From Aquatica leii (taxonomy: Eukaryota > Arthropoda > Insecta > Coleoptera > Lampyridae): DNA of 64,000 nt. A program made the translations under genes and the position numbers. Location: NCBI GenBank assembly GCA_035610365.1, contig CM069435.1:63113389-63177388 (forward strand). Reading direction: 5' to 3'. Under the pieces are notes generated by a model that worked only from the letters and a program-made list of their open reading frames with translations, was not told the origin of the DNA and ran no database searches. Shown here one piece after another: positions 46,792 through 57,279 of this stretch. Within the stretch, counting starts at the first letter, position 1, and every line of letters begins with the position of its first letter.

Positions 46792-49230
46792 CTTTATTGT
46801 TTAAAAAAGAAAAATATTTGCTCACGCAGTCTTTGATTAATATTCGAGGACGTTAACTTGTTCTTAGCTGTAAACATGTTGACAAAAACAAAAAGATAAT
46901 TGGAGCTGTCAAAAGCAGAGTTTATTCAAACTGTGAATATAATACATCCACGATGTTGCCATTGATAGTACAAGAAAAATTCAAACCATTGTGTCATTTT
47001 CTTTTAAATTTTACAGGAATAGTGTGTATACCTTTTATATTATTATTACTGTTATCTAAGTGACAATCCCAGCTTCGTTTGAAGACAAGTTTTCAAAGAA
47101 TTGCATTTGTAGATTTAAAGAAGAACTCAATACATAGCAGATGTTTGTATTCGGACTAAGAAAAAAACTAAATACTAATTACAAAGCATAGAATATAGTC
47201 TAAAAAAATAAACAAAATTGTGAATACATTAATAAAAACGAATAAAAATAAATTATGCGTGTATACGCAAAAGCTGTCCTTGAAAAAATAGTGTTTTTAA
47301 TATACAGAATGCTATAAAAACGTTTAAAAAAGTATAGTATATTACTATAATTTGTAGAAAGTATTATTCATCATCACTACGTAAACTTAATAACAAACTA
47401 AACGTGCATAAGCTATATCAAAGAAATCAGTTTAATCACCGATCATAATCAAAGTAATAAAAACAGTACCAACGCTTTTATGTTATAAAATCATAACAAA
47501 AAAATTATGTTTTAAAAGTTATAGATAAAATCAATAAAACTATAATTTCTTCATTACTAAATTTAAACTTGTGTAAATAAATTTAACTTATTGATAGAAT
47601 GCATCTAATAAAATTAATCGGTTATAAGTTTAGATAAATTAAAAGTTATTAATAGTTTTATTTAACTATAACTGTTTTAAAAATGTAAGTTATATAAAAA
47701 GAACAAATCATTAGACACTACATTAATCAGTTTATTCATAATTACAGGAATAAAATTACAGTATACTTTGGAATTTAAAGGTATAAAACTTAAAAAAAAA
47801 TAAAAAGATTCAAATAATTTTCTATAGAAATAGGAACTGATTAAAATGCAAACTAAAAAAAATTTAATTTAAAAAGTTTAATAATGTATCTTGTTCAAAA
47901 CATAAACATGAATAATTGAATAATTAACACGATTGCGCCACTGCTTTCTAAATTTGTTAATTACCTTAGAATTAAAATTTTTTGTAGATCATAGCAATCT
48001 AAAAATATTTAACATTTTATAAAATTTAGAAACAGAACTGCATCAAAAATAATGTAAGTAAACTATTGAGTTTTGACATACTTTTACATAATTTTATTAA
48101 AGTTTCTTATATAAAATAAGTGCCAAATATTCTGATACGTTATTTAAAATTGTTTATATTATATGTAAATGTAATATGTGAGTAATCTCCTAACTGGTCG
48201 ATGTAAAGATTTTTAAAGCAATGTACTACAGGTCAGCCACAGTCACGTATAAACAATAAACGTAATATTTTGGAAATGATTTCAACATTATGCTTTTAAT
48301 AACAAGAAAAAGTTTTAAAATGTCTTTATATTTTAACAAAACAAGTAAATATGCATAATTTTTTTTTATTCAACAAAAGAATGAAAATGATGAAGTAATG
48401 TTTAGTATAATGACTATTGTATAAAACACAATTCCAAAAGGTTAAGTCAAAATTATTTAAGTGTACGTTTTCACACCATCAAATTCGAATAAAGAAGAGA
48501 AAGTTTTATTATAACAAAGTTAGATCACATTTAAAAATTGAGGTAAGATAATGTTTAGTAGATTATTTAAAAAAAATTACTTTTATTACTATACTATTGT
48601 TTAGACAATTGATTTTCAAAAAATAGCAAACGTCTAAAATTATTTTAAAATTTTGCTTTATTTTTTTTATAATCTCTATCAAAAGTTACTGTTTAAGACT
48701 ACTGCTAATGTAAAAACAAATAAGCAAATCTTAACCTACTTATGCTATGTATTTTTATTTTTATGCAAAATAGTAAAAGTAGTTTGAATCAGTGCACAAT
48801 TTAAATAACTTAAAAAAACATTTTTACACTTTAAATAATTGGTTTAATTTTATGTGTATGAGCAATTTTTGCAAAAAAAATAGTTTGTATTTGCACTACT
48901 ACTTTTTATATTCGCATACAATAGTTTTGATGATTATGTTGTGTTTTTCTATCTAACAATAAAACAAAGGTTTAATAATGCACTAAATTCTAGTGCAAAA
49001 AGTTGGACGAAATAATCAATTTTTATATTTTCCAAAAAAAGTATGTAAAACTGAAAAAAGAAACGGTTATTAACTCAACTAACTCAATGAAATTTGAAAA
49101 TTCCAAAGACAAAAGAGCGTTATTTACAATGTATGTCTTTATTTAACTCTGAGGTTTTTCTTAGGATATGACTCAAATTAACATATTTGAAAATATTGGT
49201 GTTAATTAGTATATTTCATTACTAGGCTTG
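46792..49230. other. AT-rich non-coding stretch
   Basis: Long A/T runs throughout, no frame over 60 codons, and no repeat ends. Confidence 0.55.
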
Positions 49231-49235
49231 AAAGA

Positions 49236-49312
49236 AGGTTTTTCCCGTGCGAGCTTGCCTCTGCCTCACACGGGAACGCATGCGAGAACGGGAAAAGCCT
49301 TTTCTGCCGTGT
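49236..49312. repeat. GC-rich imperfect hairpin
   Basis: AAGGTTTTTCCCGTGCGAGC at the left pairs with the reverse complement of GCGAGAACGGGAAAAGCCTT at the right, roughly three-quarters matched. An inner CCCGTG/CACGGG pair lies within it. It is a strong GC contrast to the AT-rich surroundings, about 165 bases before the recombinase ATG. Confidence 0.7.
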
Positions 49313-50499
49313 AATGAACGATATTTTTAATTATACCTGTCTACAAAACTAGAATAAAACATATAAAAATTAAAATACATATGTCTGAATCACCCTTCAT
49401 TAAAACAATGCATATCTAGAATGCATTGAAAATTTCATGCATAATTGTTTTGACGTGTGCCAATATTTTAAAAGATGGATTCTGTAGAACATAATTTTGA
49501 AATACCAGAAAATATTACTCAGCAAGCAGCAGAAGTACGAGCAGAATTACTTTCTAAAAAATCTCGAGACAGATATGAAAAAGACTATCGTTTGTTCTAT
49601 GAATATCGCGAACAAAAAAATGTAAAATCTGTGAGTGATGATGTTTTTCTTGTTTATCTGTCGGAGAAAGCTAAACTTTTGAAACCATCTATCCTACTGA
49701 TGCATTCATTCGTACAGATTTCCACAATCGCATTTCTCAAACGTCAACGTATTGGTTACATACCTAAAAAAGCCAAAGCATTAACAGCAGAACAAGTAAC
49801 CAAATTCATTGGTGAAGCTTCAGATGAGAAATGGTTTTTGACAAAAGTTTGTGTTTGACTTGTTCCTTCCGATAGTAATATTAACCATTTTTGTACAGGT
49901 ACTTTTGATATTTGGTATTTATGGAGCATGTCGACACGTCGGACAAAAGCAAATCAGAGAGTTTGACTAAAACTGTAAATATCAGTAACAATTCAAACTG
50001 TACCAGTAATGTTACATTTAATTAATTTATTGCTAAAAATGAAGGCTGCTCGGTTAGTTCTTTTTCTACTATATACATTCCTAAAAAGCAATGTACTATA
50101 ATTGGCTGTTTACAAGGAAAACTTATATCTTACATCTCACTCGATCCAGTAAAGTTGAAATAGAATTTACTGGAAAAATTTCACAATAAAGAATGTGGTT
50201 CAACTTTGAATACAAATAAAGATTTTGACGGATGTCAAAAATTTAGTGTAAAAATGCAGATCGCCAACATTAATTTCATGGCGCAAAAATTTGACTTCAA
50301 TAAAAATGTTGTTATAAGACCCGAATAAGACCGAAAACTGTTAATTTACATTGAAAGTATACTTTAGAAAAGCATTAACTCTAGCTGAAGTATCTAAAAG
50401 TTATTGTAATAACATTAGTCGTTAGTATTGATACCTACAATTAAAGTCACTAGTGTAATGTTATTTTTAAAAGTTGGCAACAATGGAGCACGGGAAAAA
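49239..50499 (+). mobile_element. Crypton-like tyrosine-recombinase element with inverted GC-rich ends
   Basis: The ATG at 49475 opens a 124-codon exon: SKKSRDRYEKDYRLFYEYRE, SVSDDVFLVYLSEKAKLLKP, FLKRQRIGYIPKKAKALTAE, then DEKWFLTK. This is the core-binding domain plus the start of the catalytic domain of the arthropod tyrosine-recombinase (Crypton-type) family. A 52-bp GT-AG intron (49847-49898) restores VLLIFGIYGACRH, whose GACR carries the box I catalytic Arg. The rest of the catalytic domain is deleted; a tail (VNISNNSNCTSNV, near 49975) follows. TTTTTCCCGTGC at 49239-49250 is exactly inverted as GCACGGGAAAAA at 50488-50499, so these may be the ends. Known Cryptons lack terminal inverted repeats, so the boundary call is tentative. 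A related C-terminal half lies at 30.5 kb. Confidence 0.65.
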
Positions 50500-51053
50500 C
50501 TTGTCATTGTTTTATAATAAAAAATATTTTTTTCAGCTTTCTATGAGTTATATTTTTATTATAATTTTTCATCCTCTAAAAGTTTTCGTCACAGGTTGTA
50601 ATAGAAATCTTCAGAGTCGAGAAGAAACTGATTTATTGCATTTGAAGGTTTGATTTTATAGACTTCGCTCTGGTAGAATTGGTTTCTAAACATACGGTAG
50701 AAGAAAACTAAAATCTAGAAGAGAAAGAAGATACGTAAATGTTTTAATAGATTTCATCACCACCGTTGTGAAGTTAGCCAAAGATCTATTCATAGAAATT
50801 CATTTTGAATTTAATGTACATAATAAACATTTAAATATATCCAAATTAAAAGTAAGCTTATAAATATAATCCACACACATGATGTAATGTATTTCTATCC
50901 AATGTGTCATTGAAATGAGTGCGCATGTTTCGGGGTTGATAAGGCATGATGCCAAATACTTAGTACCACAGACTTAAGATGGTGGTACAAATCTAAGATT
51001 TAGTACCTGAAATTGGAATCTGAGTCGGTAGCGAAGAGAAAAAGTAGATGCCA
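50500..51053. other. Non-coding DNA
   Basis: Nothing firm. TTGATAAGGCATGATGCC near 50936 and TTGATAGGGCATGC near 51068 are alike, possibly an element-edge duplication. Confidence 0.4.
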
Positions 51054-51960
51054 CTATATTTTTAGCGTTGATAGGGCATGCAAATAAGAAATTTCTGAAA
51101 TTAAAAGCCAAATTTTTACTTGGTTTCTAAGCACGTGTTCGAAGAACCGCCCATTCCGTTCATTATATAAACGTACTTTTTGAAATGTAGATTCTATTGA
51201 TTTTTGCAACATGTATGGATTATCTTTGACCATTCCGGCAATAACTGCAATTGTAGCTGTAAAATCTTCTACATTTTCAACAGGTGTTTTATAAATTAAA
51301 TTTTTCATGTTCTCCCATAAGAAGAAATTGAGTCAGGTCAGGGGACTGCGACGGCCAATAAACATGTCCACCACGTTCAATTAATATATTAGAAAATTGA
51401 GCGTGCAATCACTGTCTAACGACTAAGGTAGAGTGTAGGAAAGCCTCCTCATGTTGGTAAAACATTTGTCTTCTTACTTCTAGTGGCATTTCTTCAAAGA
51501 GTTTTGAAGGCATTTCGCGTAGAAATTCTCCATAAATGTGTCCATTTAAGCGCGGAGAAAGAATGTGAAGCCCAATTAAATAAGTTCACACAATCCCCGC
51601 CAACACATTTACAGAGAATTATATAGATTGTTGCGTACTTTGTTCGGGTGTGGATTTTCTATGCTTTATCGTAAACAACAAGTTGTGGAATTTAGGCACA
51701 GTTACAATCTGCCGTAAAAACTACTGACAGTATCGCTGATAATTTGGAAACTCCTCTGCAGCTACTGATTGAGCTTTTTGTAGTTTGAATAAATATAAAT
51801 CTTCATGGACAATTTGCAATACTATATGGAGCCTGACACTTAGTTTTCTAGCTACAAGGCGCGTACTGGTTAAAATATTCTTCTCATACCGCCCTTAAAC
51901 CGCCTCCTCTAATGCACGTGCAGGCAAACGTGCGGGCGTTTGGAAGTAACGTATGTTATT
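51054..51960 (-). mobile_element. Tc1/mariner-type (IS630-like) transposase remnant
   Basis: Minus-strand blocks in order: RLPARALEEAV near 51920; the helix-turn-helix tail VARKLSVRLHIVLQIVHEDL; LQKAQSVAAEEFPNYQRYCQ; then a deletion of the LFTDE region; SVNVLAGIV; SPRLNGHIYGEFLREMP; QRQMFYQHEEAFLHST-like text (for 'WFQQDGAPAHY', second catalytic Asp lost); ERGGHVYWPSQSPDLTQF (for 'WPARSPDLTP'); and finally an intact 84-codon tail ending in NGRFFEHVL. That order matches the arthropod transposases that finish with 'GGHFEHLL'. Several stops and frame changes are present. Terminal inverted repeats were not found. Same broad type as the copy at 37.2-37.6 kb. Confidence 0.75.
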
Positions 51961-52297
51961 TTCCAACAACAAAAACACAACACAACAGCAACAGATAAGT
52001 AAATCACGGAAAAGTTTTGAAAAACGAGCGAAATGACAATTATTTGGCATCTATCTAAAATAAAATATAAGTTGCTTGAACATCTACCCGCCCTTGTAAT
52101 GCAAATTATTTATAAAGCAATAGTTTGTTGAGTTAATAAAAAACACAACTTGGCTAGTCAACACAAAACAGATGTGTTTTTAACATTTTTAATGTTTATT
52201 TTCTAGATTACAGCAAAATGATAAGTAGCCTAGGATTAAGATTCTATTTTACGTTAAATTTGTTTAACTCGTTAATAAGAGCTCTTTCATTTTCTAG
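51961..52297. other. AT-rich non-coding DNA
   Basis: Contains ACACAACACAACAGCAACAG near 51970. Nothing else recognised. It ends at the acceptor-like TTTTCTAG of the next feature. Confidence 0.45.
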
Positions 52298-52960
52298 GGA
52301 AACTAATAATCGATTTAGCTCTTCCAGTTACGGTGACCACCAACAAACTTGGTTAAAAGTCCAACGAGGAAAGACATATACTTAAAACCATGTTCCAGGG
52401 CAGGCAGCAATATGTACTTATTTTGAACGTGCGAAAATAAACGATGTACGAGCAAAGATTGACCGATTTAGGACGATCATAGGCACAATTCTATTACTCA
52501 TATTTATTCACGATAATCATTATTTATTAGTTTTTGTTTTGATTACATGTAAGGAAAACTGTAAAGCGATAAGTGCTTAATTTGTACCAATTACAGTAAA
52601 TCAGTAAGATAAGTAATTACAAACGTGTTAAATGCACTTTTGTTTTTGAATAATATTATACCCTTCTTGCATATTAGTTAATTCATGTTTATCTGTGTTT
52701 TATTATAAATATTTAAATATAGAACAAAAGCAGAAATTAATTTTGTTCAACATCTTTCAGGCAGTTGTTCTATTTCATACGAACAAAAAGTTTTAATTAT
52801 ACCAAAAGACAGTTCTTTAAATCCCAAAATAAAATTTGTAACTTTAAGTAAAACACGAGCAAACAATCAAATGCTAAGATTAGAAGGTCTTTTGGGTTTG
52901 AACCGTGTTAATGTTGTAACCGAAATTATCAACGTTTTGCCGTTACGTCCACTTTTGTAA
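52298..52960 (+). CDS. Two-exon gene model, unknown protein, possibly decayed
   Basis: Exon 1 is 52298-52548: it follows TTTTCTAG, gives ETNNRFSSSSYGDHQQTWLK then VQRGKTYT, has a TAA at 52383-52385, and continues open with NHVPGQAAICTYFERAKIND, VRAKIDRFRTIIGTILLLIF to the donor GTAAGG. The intron 52549-52760 ends CATCTTTCAG. Exon 2 (52761-52960) reads CSISYEQKVLIIPKDSSLNP, KIKFVTLSKTRANNQMLRLE, GLLGLNRVNVVTEI, NVLPLRPLL, then TAA. The TTTTGTAAGA there could instead be a donor. The split codon joins in frame (T+GC), which supports the pairing. A hydrophobic stretch near the end of exon 1 may span a membrane. The single in-frame stop means it is a pseudogene or that exon 1 begins later. I do not recognise it. 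Confidence 0.4.
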
Positions 52961-55237
52961 GAGGATTTATAAGAGCGTGAAAAAAATAAAAAACTTAATG
53001 AAGTAAACGCTAACGCACTATAGAATTAGGTAATTAAGTAACATATAAATTTAAAAATGGGTTTTGTGCCCTCCCACTAAAAAGACACACAAGGCGCCAC
53101 TACTAGACATACTTTTTGTTCGATACAATGATTTCTAACTGCTAGCAAATTTGTAGACCAAAACTGAAAGCCGTCAAAATAAAATAATTTAGTATAAACT
53201 TCAAACGCTATTTTTTTTGATTTTGTAGTCTATTATTACAATACGATACGCGTCGTGCAGAGAAGCATTACAAACAAATTGATTTTCTCACAATTGGGGT
53301 CATCCTTAATCAACAAAGAATCAGACAATACAGGCACATTTCTGCATAGGAGTTTTTGCAGCACTTTAAACTTTTTCCACTATAAAAAGCTAAAGTACAT
53401 AAAATACTACACTGTTTCCATTCTTTATCGAGCACAATAATGACAACCAGGTAAAGTAGCATGAAAGGTATATTCCAAGTATATAATCCTGTTTATTAAT
53501 TTTTGGCATGATAATCGAACACAAAACTGAGAGGGTAGTAGCTTGATCCACAAGGTCTAAAATCTTCATAATGTAGCAGAGTATGATTTACTAAATTTAC
53601 AAAGAAAAACAGAAGAGTTAAGTAATTAATTAAATATATGCGAAAAGTTTAGTAGTCTGTGTCTTCTTAATGTCTTATGTTTCACTATTATTAAACAACT
53701 TATGAACTGTTAATTTATTTTTGCTGTCATTGTATCTGAACATCACAAAATGTTTCAGTTTGCAATATAGTACTTGAAAACAACTGAAAACAAGACCTAA
53801 AAGTATAAATTATTAGACTATAAAAATTTATAAATGTTCTATTTTAAGAAATGGTGCAACACAACATCAAAAGAACTATTTTAAACTGCCTACTCTAGAG
53901 TAAATATGATGACGATTACTAAAGACAGAATAGTTAAAGATAATAAAACGTTAAAAAAAAGAGTAAAATGCAAAAAAAGTAATAAAAGCATTTAAAACAA
54001 CAACAAAGGCACCTATAAAAGCAAAAAAAAGCAAGGACATTGTTTAAAAAAACCATAACAATGTAAGGTATAATTATACAATTTACGATTAACAATTTTT
54101 GTTTATTGTGATACTAACTGAAAGTTTTTCTAAATTATCAACCGTTAAATTGGTACTTCTGTCACTCAATATTTGTTTGTCAGCATTTATTTGCTCTGGA
54201 GTCATCTCTACATAACAATAATTTGTAGAAAGTTTGTTTATAAATTTCTCAGCAAATTTCTAAACATTAATTTTTTTTGTAAAACGTACATTAATTTATT
54301 TTTAATTTCTTAAAAAATCTTTTACTGATTAAATTTTGTTTACTGCAATGTTTAACCGTTGGTATTAATACCGATAGTCAGCAGTATATAGGAAATGCAA
54401 TTTCAGCAATATACCTACAATTCACTTATAAGCGGTAAGGAAAGAAATCTAAAAATAGCTGTTGTTATATCTTGAATTTGTTTTTGTGATACACAAAAAG
54501 AACAACTCAGTTATTTTGTAGTAAAAATCTATAGTATAAGTCCGCAATACGTGCACTATGTTTCATGCTTTGTCCGACTATTACTGTGCTGGGAAAAAAT
54601 TATTTAAAAATTAAAAGATGATTTACTAAAAACCAAAAAAATTAATTTATGTGAAAATAGTACTAAATAAGCACAAACCAAAAAAATTGAGTGAAACACG
54701 CAAAAATAATTTTAAAAAAAAGCAAAATAAAAGTTATGCTTTTGAAACGTATTTTAAATTGGGTCTCCTTTAAATTACTTTATTTAGGAGAAAATGCATT
54801 TTGCCTAACTATCCTGTCTTTCATTATTTAAATGTAGATGTCACTTAAAAGAAAAAATATTTAAATGATTTCGAGATAACTTATTGTACTCCGTTCGAGA
54901 GTTAGCTACGTCCATAGATATGGTAAAATTTCAATGTATACTAGAAATTTTCTTATTTAAAATAACTTCCTGATCAATAATAATCATGAAATTAAACATT
55001 ATTAGAAATTATTAGGCTATATATACTGTGCATACAAAGGATACAATTTCTTTGTATTTTACGTAAAAAAATCATTTCTTAATTCTTCTTCAATTAATTA
55101 AAATTAAGTCACTAATACCAATCCTGTAAAAAAATTACACCATTTTTATTAAAGCTCGCAAAAGTTTTTATTGAAACACGCAAATTATGTCATATAGGTG
55201 TTTTAATAAAATCTATTAAAGACACATTCTAAAATTT
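52961..55237. other. AT-rich non-coding stretch
   Basis: The 61-codon frame at 53255-53440 has mixed composition but no splice or start context. Otherwise nothing. Confidence 0.5.
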
Positions 55238-56420
55238 ATGAAACGTGTACTTTGTACTATTTTGGAAATTATATGTAAATAGTTATTTGTATCACTAGTT
55301 CAGAAAGTGCTACTTTTAGGACGTGTGATACACAACCTTTATAGTATAAGTTTATTAAAAACAGTTATTTAAGTATTGATTTTATTTAATAACATATGTT
55401 GATAAAATTGAAACCTGTAATGGCGAAATTCAATTGTTTTTGAAATTAATTTGACAATTACATAATATTATTACAATTTAACTTATATGAAAATAAAACT
55501 ATAATTGTTTTTAGCAACTGTACGGTATAACCAAATTTGTTATATATAATTAAAGAAGTTTGGTTAGCGTTATTCGAAACAATAACACAGATAATGATGT
55601 ATGTTAATAAATCTGTCAGATTGACAGATGACGTTTAACTAATTAATAATTATTAGTGCCAACTTTTTAGTTGTAAAATTCTACTACACTTTACCGGCCT
55701 AGGCCGGAAAAGTAAAATTTCCGGCCGACTATGATGCCTGTAAAATACATCAAAACGGATGGAAGCACAAAAAATAAATTTACATTACATATTTCCTTTT
55801 ATTTTATTAATTAGAAAATTTATTTAAAACTTTTTTTAAATAATAAATTGGCAAAATTTAGAATTTGACGTTGGATAGTTAGATTGATGTATTTCAATTG
55901 TCAAATAATAGTATTGCCAATCTAGCAAAACCAGAGTTCGGGTGCTATAAAGTGTTACTTTAGACAACTCAAACGAGTTCTTTAAAGTACTTGTTACAGT
56001 ACCAAAATAGAAAATAGTATATTAAAGGAGTAGTTTGATAAGGGTTCATTTTAGCACACGAGACCAAGTTTAAAAAAAGACCCGCAAAGAGGGAATTTTG
56101 TAAGGGTCGGGTGCGCCAAAGTGTCTTATGAAACGTATACTTTATACTATTTTTTCTGTTTTGGAAATTATATGTAAAAATAAATTTAAATTACATATTT
56201 ATTTTTATTTTATTAATTAGAGAAAATTATTTTTTTTTAATAATAAGTCGGCAACGTTTCAAATTTGACATGTTGAATAGTGAGATTGCTATATTTTAAT
56301 TGTCAAACGTCAGTATTGCCAATCTAACAAAACCACAGTTCAGATGCTATAAAGTTTTACTTTAGACAACTCGAACGAGTTCTTTAAAGTACTTGTTAAA
56401 GTACTAAAATAGAAAAAAGC
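55238..56420. repeat. Direct-repeat cluster
   Basis: Unit 1 (55776-56020) and unit 2 (56181-56420) are colinear: TAAATTTA(C/A)ATTACATATTT, TTTTATTTTATTAATTAG, AGTATTGCCAATCTA(G/A)CAAAA, TACTTTAGACAACTC and GTTCTTTAAAGTACTTGTTA. A leading piece (AAACGT(G/A)TACTTT(G/A)TACTATT, TTTTGGAAATTATATGTAAA) occurs at 55240 and again at 56130, just before unit 2. Inside each unit CTTTAGACAACTC and GAGTTCTTTAAAG form an imperfect hairpin. No coding potential. Probably one element family inserted or duplicated side by side. Confidence 0.75.
55694..55726. repeat. GC-rich palindrome and hairpin
   Basis: CCGGCCTAGGCCGG (55694-55707) is a perfect 14-bp palindrome. Its right arm can also pair with TTTCCGGCC (55718-55726) across a 7-base loop. 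It stands out in AT-rich DNA just before the direct-repeat cluster unit 1 and is not present before unit 2. Confidence 0.85.
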
Positions 56421-56658
56421 CTTTTTTTTGTTCATTAGAGCAAGTCTATAGTTTACCTAATTTTTTAATAAAATTGGTTTTATTTAGTTATAGTTTTTTT
56501 TAATGCTGTTTGAATTCCGTTGGTGATCAGGATTCTAAAATTCTAATCTAATATTTTTACAATTGTTTTTTTTTACAATCTAGGAACATGTTACTTAAGT
56601 AAAAACTCAACAAGGAACGTAATTTACCTAGATTAGTAAATTAATATATTGTGAGGTG
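56421..56658. other. AT-rich spacer
   Basis: T-rich spacer; nothing seen. Confidence 0.5.
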
Positions 56659-56666
56659 TTCTATAT

Positions 56667-56861
56667 CAGGGGTAGGCAAAAGCCGGCCCACGAGCCGCAT
56701 CCGGCCCCTTGCTTACTTTATCCGGCCCGTTGAAAAATCCCGCAAGCAATTTTTTAATCTCTTTTATGCGATTTTGTAGAACTCAACAGTATTCCTCCGG
56801 CCCGTGAGACATTTTGAAAATTTCATTTTGGCCCGCGCTTAAAAGTATTTGCTCGCGCCTG
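56667..56861. mobile_element. hAT MITE, 195 bp, with intact 8-bp target duplication
   Basis: It starts CAGGGGTAGGCAAAAGCC and ends, reverse-complemented, CAGGCGCGAGCAAATAC, with GC-rich interior repeats of GGCCCG/CCGGCCC. Flanking octamers TTCTATAT at 56659-56666 and 56862-56869 are identical, as expected for hAT insertion. The sequence pattern 'CAGGGGT-GGCAAA...CGGCCC' is that of many animal hAT non-autonomous elements. It encodes nothing and needs transposase in trans. The perfect target duplication argues for a relatively recent insertion, or at least a well-kept one. Confidence 0.92.
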
Positions 56862-56869
56862 TTCTATAT

Positions 56870-57279
56870 GAAGTTTTTCCATTACTTTAATATAACACTT
56901 TTCCTCTGCTAAATGAAGCCTAATAAGAATTGTTTAGCATTAAAATTGCTAAAAATCTACTCTTCAGTATTCTGAAATAGACAATCAGACTTGATTGTTT
57001 ATACTGTAGTTTAGATGACGATACGTTGTTAGTACAACATAACCAATCTAGTATCAAGAAATTTTGAAGTGAACATTGAAATGTGGTTTTTAAAATGTTG
57101 CTTAAACATTGTCTGTTTTTGGCTTTAGTTGGCTAAGTTGGGTTATCTTCTATTTAATATTTTGAGATACATTATGTGCCTTTGGTAATTAATAGGATAT
57201 TAGCTTGGATTATAAGCGACTTTCAGCTTAAACTATGTCGCAATAAAACCCCCTAACCTTTTAGGTTTCTTCCATTGTC
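56870..57279. other. Non-coding DNA
   Basis: Moderate AT; no frames or repeats recognised. Confidence 0.5.
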
